Of a stretch of DNA of 64,000 nt, positions 34,036-45,070 are shown one piece after another. The notes below the pieces were generated by a model. That model was not told the origin of the DNA, did not search any database, and saw nothing but the letters and a program-made list of their open reading frames with translations. The stretch's first letter is position 1. Each line of letters opens with the position of its first letter. Source of the DNA: Cynocephalus volans. Lineage: Eukaryota; Chordata; Mammalia; Dermoptera; Cynocephalidae. The translations under genes were made by a program, and so were the position numbers. The stretch lies in assembly GCF_027409185.1 (NCBI RefSeq), contig NC_084462.1, positions 154,181,490-154,245,489 on the forward strand, given 5' to 3'.

Positions 34036-34574
34036 TGTAGAGGATTCATAAAGCAAATGTACTTCACAGGGCCTGGTTTTCCAAAGGCTTGCAGTTTCAA
34101 ATATTGACCTTGCAAGGGACAGGAAATTTTCCCCAGGCTATTGAGTCTCTGTTGTAAGATAAAGAATTGTTACACAGCAAGGTTGCTGGTTCAAAGGCAA
34201 GTTACATTGATATGCAAAGATACTGGGAAATTGCTGTAAGAAGAGAATGTTTGTTACGATCAAGCTTTTGTTAATGGACTGACTTAATTGTATGTTACCA
34301 GCTTCTATTATTAAACTTGTTAAACTGTGCTTAGCAAAAACCCTACCTATGTCTCTTCTTGTAACTTGCTGGCCTGGAGAATAAATACAGTAAGAGAACC
34401 CCAATTCATGGTTAATTTCCTACATGGAAGAAATGCCTCATGCCTGAGGGTTCTGGGATATTAACCCCTTTGTGGGGTATCTCACTGCTCAGAAGATATG
34501 GGCTTTGAGTAATCTTTGGTGGCTCCGTCACCCAGGGGAAAAGAGGTGACAAATGCGTGAGAGGCAAAGAAACA
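34036..34574 (+). repeat. 3' LTR of the class II ERV
   Basis: A 539-bp LTR matching the 5' copy, with scattered substitutions and a short deletion near 34195. Poly(A) signal AATAAA at 34380-34385. Confidence 0.93.
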
Positions 34575-34610
34575 CAAGTTAACTCCTGAAATTCATCATC
34601 AGAGAAACAA
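34575..34610 (+). repeat. Right remainder of the repeat hosting the ERV
   Basis: CAAGTTAACTCCTGAAATTC continues the left part without a gap once the provirus and one target copy are removed, matching the usual 3' end of that repeat. Confidence 0.6.
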
Positions 34611-34689
34611 ATGTCCATAACTGAGGGAACGATGAAATAAATTATATAGAGGATGATGGTTGCCTTCTCAGCACCCATTTTCCTTGTCT

Positions 34690-35285
34690 ACTTTTTTTCT
34701 TTTTTTTTTTCCTCCTCCTCTTTTCTAACAGAATTCTAAATTTTGTGCAGATGTCTACCTATCCCTTGGGACCTTGGGTTTTAAAGAAAGCTGACCTCAC
34801 CTTTAGCTAAGGGATACGTCTGACTGTCTGAGGATAACTGCATCTGTCTTGCCAATGATTGTTTCAGGAAAGAGCAGGAAACTCAATTTAGCATGTGATT
34901 CAATTGAGGTTCCTGGGGCTTCTGGAAACTTCTTCTTTGATTTTCTGAGAGAGCTTCTGAAATCAACTCAATCTCTTTTCTGAATTAAAAAGCATGTGGG
35001 CTCAGTGTAGCCATCCTATGACCATGAGGGGAGCCATCCTTAAAATGAAGCCCACATTGAAGATGGTAGAGCAGAGACAGGAAAAAAGAGACAGGAAGGA
35101 CTTTGTTCTTGATGAATTATTGAGCCTCTGGATCACTCAACCCTGAAGGGCAGCCTATCTAGTATTTATGCTGAATGAGTGAATATATTTCCTTATTGTT
35201 TAAGCCATTTCGAGTTGGGTTGTCTGTTACTTACTTCCAAAAGTATCCTAATAGATATGCTATGAAACAACCATATTATAGAATA
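34690..35285. other. Repeat-like sequence, family not identified
   Basis: A T-rich start and an LTR-like end (TGTTTAAGCCATTTCGAGTT ... AGTATCCTAATAGATA near 35200-35255). No open frame of note. Confidence 0.4.
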
Positions 35286-35789
35286 TGTTGCAGGGAACCC
35301 TAAATATTTTCTACTTGTTAAGCCTTTCCCCTTTTCCACTTGAGAAACTGTTTTAGAAACTCTATGCTTGACTGCCTTAACTGCAGACTCTGGCCTCTGT
35401 GACCTAGCTTGCTTGCTTCCTGCATCCACCCTCTGTGAGATAATAGCAGTCTCACATCCCGCAAGGGCTGGATACAAATTAGGCTCCAGAAGTTACCAAT
35501 GCAGTGTGTCCCATAATCAGCCAATCCAAATTAGCAGGACTGCATCCCTTATTTACATAAGCGGACCTGAATGGGAACTTGGGCGGGGAAAGGGCAGGAA
35601 TCTAGGCTATATAAGATGGTCTTTTCCTTTGTTCTGGGAGACACTGGTTTAGGAGTCTTTGCTCCTCAGTGCTCTCCTTGCTTATAAGCAAAAGAGGCAC
35701 ATAACACTGAACAAAGAGCTGCAACACAAAATAAAGAGATGTAACACTGATGCTGGTCTTGGATTCCTCTGTGCGTTGGGCCCACAACA
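35286..35789 (+). mobile_element. Solo LTR, ERV1-like
   Basis: 504 bp from TGTTGCAGGGAACC to CCCACAACA with a 4-bp flanking repeat AATA (35282-35285 and 35790-35793), as in gammaretrovirus-like elements. It carries a promoter-like CTATATAAG near 35610, a GGGCGGGG box upstream of it and an AATAAA near 35730. No second LTR or internal region lies nearby. Not related to the class II LTRs in this window. Confidence 0.75.
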
Positions 35790-35828
35790 AATACAATGTA
35801 GCAATTTTTTTAAACAATGATAGATCAG

Positions 35829-35873
35829 GTTTTTTATTTTTTATTTTGGTGGCTGATGGGTATGGGGATCTGA
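35829..35873 (-). mobile_element. 5'-truncated SINE stub, antisense
   Basis: Only the 3' end of the body plus A tail (antisense GGTGGCTGATGGGTATGGGG). Flanks AGATCAG at 35822-35828 and 35874-35880. Confidence 0.75.
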
Positions 35874-36128
35874 AGATCAGTTTTTGAAATGAGGTAAATC
35901 TCTATATACTCATTTAAAAAGCAAAGCAAACAAACAAACAAATCTTTCATAGCCCTAGTAATAAATGAAAGTTGAGAAAAAATAAAATAAAATAAAAAAC
36001 AATAAATGAAAGTTGAATAACTATTATTCATTCCATTTATGTAAAATTTAAAATAGCAAAATAAATCAGACATTTTCTATAAGCATATATAGGTATGCTA
36101 GCATAATTTATTTTTAATTTAAAATTTA

Positions 36129-38335
36129 GGAGTTCCAGTCAAGATGGCGGAATAGATGGTCCCCAGCATCACTCTCTCTCACAAATCAATGAATTTACAA
36201 CTATAAAAATGTAATATCAGCCAAGCTGGGGCCACTGGAGCTCAGGTGAAGAGGAGAGACCTATGGAACTCACGAAGGCAGGAGAAACAACGATGAGAGA
36301 AAGAAAAAATCTGCTCTCAGCGCTTTGGCCTGAGGCCACTTTAATGCTGGAGCGCATGGAGCAGGAACCAGCAGAAGCCGCAGCTGTGCCCTTTAGATGG
36401 AGTTACTTGGAGGCAGAAGGGGAGAAGAGGACTTTGGTGGCCCCCAGGACAGCAAGACCACAAATAGGGTTCCCGTGGACCCATGCAGGAGTGAGGAGCC
36501 AGAACAGCTAAAAAAAGGGGGACCATTCACAGGCTGGTGAGTCAACACAGGGGACTGGTGCAAGGCCCATCCCATGGGAAGTGTTTGGAGCATGGGTGGT
36601 GGGGGAGACAGGCCCACCGGCAGAACAATGGGACACAGCAAGGACAGCGACCCATCCCCCAATCAACACAGGACCACTCAGAGGAGACTGGTCAGTAATA
36701 ATGCAGAATTGCATGGGGTGCAGTTTAATGAAAAAACTCAGGCCCACATCAGAATTTCTACACTACCCTGGTGCACCGAGTATCAGAGCCAGAAGTATCT
36801 ATAAGGTCAACAATTAAACCCTGAGCTACACAAAAAGTCTTCCCTAGCAATTTAGCTCAACCACACACTCAAGTACTGGTTCCCACAGGATGTTCCCCCA
36901 TGTTACAAGTAAGCAAAGGACAAAAAATTAGTTTTGGCTTAGGCATACCAGGAGCACCTTGGGGCCCACCAGGGGACATGAGGCATGGAGCCAGGGACAG
37001 GACTCCCACACACAACCACTTACACTGCCAGCACCTTGGAGCCCCACCCAGGAACCCGAGGATTGGAGCCAGGGACTGGACCCCACTCCCAAATCCAGGT
37101 ACACCACCAATGCCTCATGGCCTGCTCACGGACCCAGGGCTAGCAGCCAGGGACTGGACCCCCTTCCCACAACCAAGCACACCATGACAGCACCTCAGGG
37201 CCCCGTCTGGGGGCAAGGCATGGAGAATGGGACTGGACCCCCTTCCAAAACAAGGCTCACTGCACCAGTGCCTCAGGGTCTGCCTGGGGACCTGGGGCAT
37301 GAAGAAGGGGACTGGACCCCCCCTCCCACAACCAGGCTCACCATGCCAGTGCCTCAGGGCCCACCCAGGGACCCAGGATATGGAACCGGTGACCGGACCC
37401 CCTCCCCCAACCAGGCACATCTTTCCAGCACTTTGGGGCCCACCGGAGGACCCGGGGCATGGTTAAGGGGATTGGACCCCCCTCCCAAAACCAGGCACGC
37501 CAATGCCTCAGGGCCCACCCAGGGACCTGGGGCATGGAGAAAGGGACCAGACCCCCCTCCTACAACCAGGCTCACTGCTCCAGTGCCTCGGGGCCCACCC
37601 AGGGACCTGGGGAATGAAGAAGGGGACCAGACTCCCCTCCCACAACCAGGCACCCTGCACCAGTGCCTCGGGGCCTGCCTGGGACCCAGGGCATGGAGCC
37701 TGGGACCAGAACCCCCTCCCACAACCAGGCACTCCATGCCAGTGCCTCGGGACCCACTCAGGGACCTGGGGTATGGAGCTGGGGATCAGAAACTCTCCAC
37801 AACCAGGCACACCACCAGCACCAAGGAGCATGCCAAAAACATCTCCATGTGGGCAGCCCACCACAGCCACCACAATAACTGTGGCTGCCACAAAAGTGGC
37901 TAGACACCACAACCACCATGCAGATGGTCTGCCAGCCACTGGAGTGCATTAACACAAGGAGAGTCACCAGCAGAGATAAAGAAAAGAAGAGATGTCTCCC
38001 TCCACAGAGCCCATTTCAGAGTGATGGAAGAGGCATCTGCTCTATGATAGTATTGGGGGACCTGATCACACCTCTCAGCATTGGACAGATCATTTGGACA
38101 GCAAATCAACAGAGTAACCATTATTCTTTCAGAGGGTGAGAAGAAATCTAGGGTGATTGGGGGGAGGGGGGAGGGAAAGGGAGATTGGGAGGGATTGGAC
38201 AAGGGGCATAAATAATAATTATGATTTGTAACAATATATATACTAGTAATATTGATTTGATCAACATATCTCAATGTTGAACTCCCCAAATTTGTATAAT
38301 CAATTTTGATTCAATAAAAATTTTTTTAAAAAAGA
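36129..38335 (+). mobile_element. Composite L1-headed element with central VNTR and L1-like 3' end (SVA-like architecture)
   Basis: Starts with a GTCAAGATGGCGGAATAG head, like an L1 5'UTR, and shares about 0.8 kb with the element at 12838. The shared part ends near 36934. Eleven GC-rich ~80-bp tandem units follow (36956-37820), then about 240 bp of unknown sequence. Next comes a scrap of L1 ORF2 endonuclease code (38060-38115, ...CTCTCAGCATTGGACAGATC), a G-rich tract (38158-38200) as in L1 3'UTRs, and a terminal AATAAA and A-rich end. There is no ORF1 and no reverse transcriptase. Flanking duplications were not found. It could be a non-autonomous family moved by L1, or one internally deleted L1 with a 5' VNTR. 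Confidence 0.72.
36956..37820 (+). repeat. VNTR, eleven units of about 80 bp
   Basis: Units begin at about 36956, 37033, 37111, 37191, 37270, 37351, 37430, 37504, 37584, 37664 and 37743. Each has a GCCTCAGGGCCCACCCAGGG block, a CATGGAG-GGGACTGGACCCC block and a CCCACAACCAGGC block. The units are diverged, not identical. Long open frames on both strands (up to 314 codons) arise from the repeat and are not genes. Confidence 0.9.
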
Positions 38336-38727
38336 GAGAGAAGGGTCATTTGAGTTTGTAAAGTTAAAAAATAAGTAAATAAACAAACAAATAAATAAAA
38401 TTTATGTAATATTTGGTAAATTGAAGAAATATGTAATGTAAAAATAAATTATGAAGCATAATAATAAAACTGAAGCCAGTCAACCCAGCACTGAATTTAT
38501 AAAGTAGAACATTATCCAAACCATTGAGGCCACTTGTGTGCACTTTTCTAGTCTCATCACCTTTACTCCCTCTAAGAGGGAACCAATATCCTGCATTTTC
38601 TATTAAGTATTCCCTAATAGAAAGTTTTTTTGAAAATTATAGTTTTTAAAATATGTTTCTCTAAACAATAGATTATTAGTAACGACAGTTTTTGAGCTCA
38701 TAATGGTGTCATACTATATTCAGACTT

Positions 38728-38824
38728 CTTTTTTTTAAAACAAAAGATGACTGGTAAGGGGATCTTAACCCTTGACTTGCTGTTGTCAGCATGACACTCT
38801 CCCAAGTGAGCCACAGGCCAGCCC
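38728..38824 (-). mobile_element. tRNA-Ile-derived SINE, antisense
   Basis: GATGACTGGTAAGGGGATCT ... CAAGTGAGCCACAGGCCAGC; one hybrid unit joining the second-unit 3' part to a first-unit 5' part. Confidence 0.85.
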
Positions 38825-39547
38825 AAACATTAATTTTGTGAATATTATGTGTCTAGGTTAGCCATTTAAAGGTAAACATGGTTCCTTCCTTCAGAACACT
38901 CCATGACTAATAGGAGAGACCATGTGAACAAACAGATCATTATCATCCAGTGTTATATACCCTGAAATGACAAAGTAGGAACTAAAGCTGGGCTTCTGGG
39001 ATACTAGAACATCAGGATACCACCTTAAGTCTGGCAGTTCTGATGACAGTTCAGGCGCCTTCACAAGAATTGCAATAGTTTCCTCCTCCCAATCCAATAT
39101 GCAAAGGTGTTTATTCTAGTGACCTGTCTTTAACATGCTTCACATACCCTATCACTGCTTTTCTCTTCTATCAATTTATTGGCTCTCTCCACTACATCTC
39201 CAGTTTAAATTTTTGAGATGATCTGCTTGGTCCAGCTAAACAATGTTTTCCTGACAGGTCACCTGATATACTGCTGACCAGTTGGGTCAGATGTGGCCAC
39301 AGGAATACAGTCAGAATCCACATAATATGGCCACCAATATCCAAATTAATTCTCTACAGCCACTTTGCTCAGCAAGGTCCTGTGAAGAACTCTTCAGAGG
39401 GGCTTGATTGGCATTGCAAGTAAATGGCTTGGCCTGTCCTCTACATGTGATATACAAGTATATGTATCATTTAGGGCTCTTTCTGTCGAAGGAATAGAAA
39501 ACTCAAATCAAACTGATTTAGGAAAAGTGATTTATTGGCTTACATAC

Positions 39548-39970
39548 TGTATTAGTCCATTCCTCATTGCTTATAAGAGAATACTTGAAACTGGGTAATT
39601 TATAAAGAAATGAAATTTATTTCTTACAGTTTTGGGAGCCGGGAAGTCCAAATTCCAGGGAATACATCTGGTGAGAGCCTTGTTCTTGGTGGGAACTCTC
39701 TACAGCAGTGCAGGGTATCACATGGTAAGAAAAGGCTGAGCAAGAGTGAGTTAATCTTCTCACTTCCCTTATAAAGCCCTCAGAACTATGCCCATTACTC
39801 CATGAATGGATCAATCCATTCAGAAGGGTACAGGCCTCACAATCTAATCACTTCTTAAAGGCCTCACCTTTCAAATAGCATAATTGGATTTCCCACCCTT
39901 TTAGCACTGCTACAATAGAGATTAAGTTTCCAACACATGAACTTTTGGGGGACACATTTGACCCATAGCA
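39548..39970 (-). mobile_element. MST-type MaLR solo LTR, antisense
   Basis: 423 bp, TGTATTAGTCCATTCC to ACCCATAGCA, with perfect 5-bp duplication CATAC (39543-39547 and 39971-39975). Confidence 0.9.
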
Positions 39971-40194
39971 CATACCAAGAAGCCTAGAAGCACAGCTGGC
40001 TTCAGGAATAGCTGAATCCATGTTTTCAACTGATATTGTCAAAAATCTCTCATCCTCTCTTGGCTCTGCTTTCTTCGGGAATGGTTTAATTCTTATCCCC
40101 ATTAATTCCTCCCAAGTTTAAGTTAAGTAAAAAATATAGAGTCCCCTTCCCCTCTTTTTTAGCATTATTCCTGATAGGATGAAGCAGATATGTG

Positions 40195-40395
40195 TAAAGG
40201 CTGAGAGCACGAACTCAGGAACCAGACTGGCTTGCTTGCTTACTATTTGAATAAACTTTGGCAAGTTATTTAACTTTTCCAAGCCTTAGTTTCTTCATCT
40301 GAGTCACAATAGTTTCTACTTCAGAGGGTTGTTATGAGGATTAAAGGAGTTGATGTTTGCAAAATGCTTAATATAATGCCTGGTACAATATAAGG
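40195..40395 (+). repeat. MIR, sense
   Basis: CCAGACTGGCTTGCTTGC ... AGTTATTTAACTTTTCCAAG ... GTTGTTATGAGGATTAAAGG. Confidence 0.8.
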
Positions 40396-40974
40396 GCTAA
40401 ATTATCAAGATTTGATTAGGATATAAATCTATTCTTGTGTCTTAACGGGTCTGGTTAGAGCTGGGACTTCCCATCCAAACTACTAAAGGGTGGGGGGAAT
40501 GCATGCTGGGTAAACATAAACAATAAACGCCTACTACAAGAAAGTTAGCAAACTGTTGTCTGAAACAACTTCTCTCTCCTTAAGGTTTTATTTTATTACA
40601 CAAATAATACATGAATTCATATACAGTGTTTCTAACAATACAAACGGATAGTGTAACCTGAGAGGATTTCTGTGTTTCTGCCTGTGGATGTAAAAAAAGG
40701 CACAAACTCTTTTTATTTACAAAATGTAAGTAGCATTTGACTAACACTTTTCTGAACAGAGTACTTCTACATACATTAGTTAATTTAATCTTGGCAATTT
40801 CTCTGGGGAATAAGTATTACTAACCTTGCTTAATGCTAAGGAACTGTAACAAGCAGACATACAGATGGTTGTAAATTTTACAGATGGTAGTAAAGAGTTA
40901 TATGTAGAATCTCCTAATAGTGCTCCCACTGCATTTTGTGTTCTGTTGATACTTATCAATTGATAATCATTCTT

Positions 40975-41095
40975 CATTCAACAAATATTTATTGAGCGCT
41001 TGCTATGTACCAGGGACTGTTGTAGGCACAGGGGCTACAGCAGTGAACAAAACAGACAAATCCATGTACTCCTTAAGTTTACATGCTAGAGGAGT
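40975..41095 (-). repeat. L2-type fragment, antisense
   Basis: AATATTTATTGAGCGCTTGC followed by CAGCAGTGAACAAAACAGAC is a common antisense L2-type tail. Confidence 0.65.
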
Positions 41096-41464
41096 AAAGG
41101 CAGACAGACCACTAAAATCAATTTAAAAATATATGATATGGCAGATGATTATAAGTGCTACAGAGCAAATTTAAGCAGGAAGTGTGTAGATATGTTTCCA
41201 TTTTTTATTAAGGTGGTCAGGGTTTATCATCTATTCCGACTTGCTGCAGTTCCTCCAGGACAAGAGCAAATCTTACTCCCACTTACTTTCGTGCTTCCAG
41301 CAGTTAGCACAGAACTAGGTACTCAGGGAAGCAATAACTTGAAAATAAATTATAAATCTGAGAACCAAGCAGTTGGGAAACAAAGGCCTATAGATATTAC
41401 ATATAAAGTCCGTAAGTTGAATCTAATCATTTGTGAATAGTTTCGTTCATTTCCACTAATTAAT

Positions 41465-41557
41465 TTTTAAAACTCTTGGCAGCTGGTCAGTAGAGATCGA
41501 ACCCTGGACCTTAGTGTTATCAGCACCACGCTCTAACAGAGCTAACCTGCCAGCCCC
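41465..41557 (-). mobile_element. tRNA-Ile-derived SINE, antisense
   Basis: GGCAGCTGGTCAGTAGAGAT ... AGCTAACCTGCCAGCCCC, just upstream of the RBM25 CpG island. Confidence 0.87.
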
Positions 41558-41699
41558 ATTCCCATTAATTTAATAAGCCAAGTTCTTTTCAGCACGTTTA
41601 CGTTACAGAATGAAGCTCTGTTAAATAACCTTACAGGCCTTTTTACGTATTTCCAACATCTTCTAGCCACCTCTTTCGACCCACCACAGCCAATAGTGC

Positions 41700-42560
41700 A
41701 AAAGCTTTTACGTGTGTACACTTTTTGAGAAAACCACTCCGGCCTTTGCCGATTATTCCTTGATATTGAGTAGTTGTTTTCTAGGGAAAAATTAGCACTC
41801 GGGGTTTCTACGGAGGTTCTGCGTTGGGCCCAGTTATCAGCTCCTCGAACCTGAAAGAATCACAGAGAAGAATTCTGATCCCAGAAAAATTACGAAAAAT
41901 GAGAAAGTCTTAAGAACCCTAGCGCCGTGCCGAAGCGGAACCTTGACCTCAAGATGGCGTCGCGTAGTCATAAGATTCGACCGCCTCCAATCAAAAATGG
42001 CAGGGTGGGTTGTAATTTACAGCTCGAGCCTTTCTAGTCACCCCTAGCCTCTCCTTCTCTATGGTTATTCCGTCTCTGCGTGGTGAGTCAGAGCCAACAG
42101 CGGAGACTATCTATATATGTTCCTCTCTATGGTTCTCCGCTCCACGCCCCCTGCCGCAGTGCACGTCGGGCAAGAGGAAGACCTCTAGAAGCTCCCCGCG
42201 CAGCGCGGCTGTGTTTGCGGCCTGTGCGACCAGGAGCTACGGACGCACTCTCCGGGCGAGCGGCGCGCAGAAACCTTGATCTGGTGGAGCCCACTCGTAA
42301 CCTGGAGCCTGGAAGGCAGCGAAGACAGTAATATTTCCTCAGCGGCGGGTGAGTTCACGCTTCTGAATGCGTGTGGAAACCCGGAGACCGGGTACCTCGG
42401 CTGGGGGAGGAGGAAAAGCCGGGGTGGGGTAGGGGTGAGCGGGGGGTGGGGTGGGGGAGGGGACGGGCACGAGGCTTGGGTTTCTCCGCTTCTCTGAGGC
42501 CTCGAGAACCAGTGGGCCCAGCGGGAGCCCGTGGAGGCCGGACCTGCTACCTGAGTTTTC
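41700..42560 (+). promoter_or_regulatory. RBM25 CpG-island promoter
   Basis: CpG and GC content rise sharply here and continue through the first exon donor at 42349. Visible elements are a YY1-type AAGATGGCG at 41951-41959, a CCAAT box at 41987-41991 and an AP-1-like TGAGTCA at 42084-42090. The start site is not readable from sequence; YY1 motifs usually lie close to or just downstream of it. The 42400-42490 stretch is a G-rich run in the start of intron 1. Confidence 0.75.
42120..42348 (+). other. RBM25: RBM25 non-coding exon 1 (5' limit uncertain)
   Basis: GC-rich 5'UTR sequence ends at a consensus donor GCGG/GTGAGT, with last exon base 42348. The next exon with a coding start is 7.5 kb downstream, as expected for a gene with an untranslated first exon. 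The left end is placed only approximately. Confidence 0.65.
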
Positions 42561-44514
42561 CTCTTTTCTCCTTGCATTGTCGCCCACTTTCCCTTCCACG
42601 TTCCGCCACGGGTTGAATCGCCTGGGCACCTTCTGGGCTCTGTGTTAGTCATAGAACAGTCGGTGTACCCCTGGGGAGCCCTTCTGTGAGGACCCTTTCT
42701 TACCCGAGCCCGCGGAGCCCCACGGTAGGTTTTCCGGGCCTAGGACACACTCGCCCCAGGCTCTGCCTTGGAGACAGCCTGCACCTACCCTTTTTGGCGA
42801 GGTGCTGGCCACCAACGGTTTTTTTTCCTTTTCTGTTTGGTTATCTAGAGCCCGCCACCAAAGGAACTGGGCCCCAACCGCCGTGATTTTAGCTGTTGCC
42901 TACCTTTTGTCGTAGGCAGACCTCTCGGCTTGCTTAAGATTGTGATGAGTACTGCCGTACTGATCCTTTCGGCACTGAAGGATGCAGTAAACCATATCTC
43001 CCTCCATTCATTCTAGGCGATTACCAAGCTCCATATTAAAATGTGTTACTTCTTTCTCACACTTCTTGGTCTTCAATATTGCTTTTTAAATACGTTTTTC
43101 GAAATAGATCTAGCGGTATGGAGATCATTTTGAAGTTGTGTGATATGGATTTATGTTGCCTTGGAAATGCCATTTTGATAATGGGCAGAATGGAGCAGAC
43201 CAAAAGGAGGGAAGAGAGTGGACCCCTCTTGCATATGAAGTACTGTGTAGTTGGCAGTAGTGTATAAACGATTTTTGTATTGTTTTTGGAGCTTTACGTT
43301 TTTAAAGGTTATTTCCAAAAGCATTCAGAGGCCTAGAAAGGCAATTCAGTTTATCAGTTCCTCATGATTCAAGTAGATATTATACTATTCTAATTCATTT
43401 AGCTTTTCTTAAAGCCTTGTTCGTCTTGAGCTGTAAAATGAGGATTATAATAGTATCCACCTCATAGGTTGTTGGGGTTGGGGATTGATCGAGAAAAACG
43501 TATGTAAAACCCATAGCGCAATATCCAAGTAACATACAGTAAACATTTAGTCTGTATTAATAGTTTTATTATTTAAGAATTTTCAGGGAGGTACAAGAGC
43601 CTAGCCCTGACTCTTAACATTTCTTCCGGTATACTTTGAATAGACTTTTATAAACAAAGTCAAAATTAATCCTTAAGTTTCTTTTTTTTTATCATTGGTA
43701 TGTTATTACTAGAAAGAGGCATTAGGGTACAGTGAAAACGGCTTTTGGATAAGTAATTTCAGGATAGTGGGGACCTTGGAGTCTTCATTTACTTATTGTG
43801 TTCTGCATAGGTTAGCTTTTTCATTTGTAAAAAGAGAATAATAAATCTACACCAGGTAATTTGGAAGATTAAATGAGATAATGTATGATGAACACTTTTG
43901 TAAACCAAAGTAAATAAAAATGTTGATAATTTTATTAAAAAATTCATCTTTGGGGATTTACCAGATTTCCTCTTAATTGGCAGCAAAAGTGGTCCCCCCC
44001 AATGGAGTACCAAAAGACTCTTACGAAGAAAAGGTTTTTATTGTCCCACTATTGCACATAGGCACTGTGTATTAATCACGGTTTTGACTGTTTTTTTTAT
44101 TTCATGATTTGCTGTTGTTTTATTCCACTGTGTCTGAAAATATGTTTTTAATAAAACTAATCCATGTTAACGTGGGGTAACTACTTCAGACCTAATAGGA
44201 ATTTGGGATTTTCAAGTTAAATTACTTTTTTGGCCACAGACAAGTTAGCAATTTACTTTTTTCATTTACACATGGTTTGGAGAAAAATTATATTGCTTAT
44301 TTTATAGCTTTGTAAGCAAAAGTAATCATTGATGAATCGTAACATCTTATAAAAACATTCTGTGTATTTTTAAAATCTCTTATCTTTTCTAACACTACTA
44401 CTGGCGTTCACAAAAGGAGATTTTGATTCCTTCTTAGTTTCTTGAATAGCTTTTTTACTTTTTTTTTTAACTTGTAGAAAATAAAAGGAAAATATTTCCA
44501 TTACCTAGAAATAT

Positions 44515-45070
44515 TGATATTGCCTTTTTAACTTTATTTTGACATAATTTCAAATTTACAAAAAAAGTTGCAAGAGTAGTACAAAGAATTCTTAAATATC
44601 TTTCACCCAGAGTCCCCAAATGTTAACATTTTACCAATTTGCTTTATCCTCTTCTCTTTCTCTCTATAGTTTTCTTCTGAAATGTTTTGCTGGTAAGTTG
44701 CAGACATGATGCCCCTTAACTAGTAATATTTGTGTATTTCCTAAAAACTAGGACATTCTCTTATTTAACAACAGTACAATGATCAAAATCAGGAAATTAA
44801 CATTGATACAATATTATTTAATATATAGGTCTTAATTAGATTTTGCCAGTTGTCCTGAATTGGTATTGCTTTTTAAAAAAAAAAAAAACAGCTTTATGAA
44901 GGTGTAATTGACACATAAAATTACTAGTTGTAGATGTACACTTTAATGATTTTTATTAAATGTACAGAGTTGTGTGATCATTACCCAAAAGGATCCCTCC
45001 TTCCTATTTGCAAGTTACACTGTTCCACCCAGGTTCCAAGCAACCACTGATTTTTTTCTATAGATAGTGT
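44515..45070 (-). mobile_element. L1M 3'UTR fragments, antisense
   Basis: Two adjoining pieces: ACATTTTACCAATTTGCTTT at 44628, and TTGACACATAAAATTACTAG with a downstream GTGATCATTACCC. Both are typical antisense L1M ends. Confidence 0.6.

Larger units (their letters stand above)
26582..34574 (+). mobile_element. Class II (betaretrovirus/ERVK-like) endogenous retrovirus, near full-length, defective
   Basis: An 8-kb provirus. Two LTRs (26582-27125 and 34036-34574) share start TGTAGAGGATTC, body and CA end. A lysine-type primer site follows the 5' LTR and a polypurine tract precedes the 3' LTR. The flanking hexamers CAAGTC (26576-26581) and CAAGTT (34575-34580) are a 6-bp target duplication with one change, typical of class II ERVs. 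Inside are gag, protease, RT, RNase H and integrase relics with stops, frameshifts and an altered order. No envelope frame is recognisable. It sits in an older repeat whose two halves meet exactly at the insertion point. Confidence 0.93.

Noticed and set aside
36956-37820. CRISPR array
   Set aside because: Units are contiguous diverged tandem repeats without unique spacers, in a mammalian genome.
36959-37903. 314-codon open frame (with other long frames on both strands) as a Pro/Gly-rich repeat protein
   Set aside because: It lies in the GC-rich VNTR, where a period close to a multiple of three keeps several frames open at once. No start context, no family, and overlapping frames are equally open.
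42061-42652. Frames in the RBM25 CpG island
   Set aside because: They overlap the non-coding first exon and its donor; no conserved protein is recognisable and the antisense frame is similarly open.
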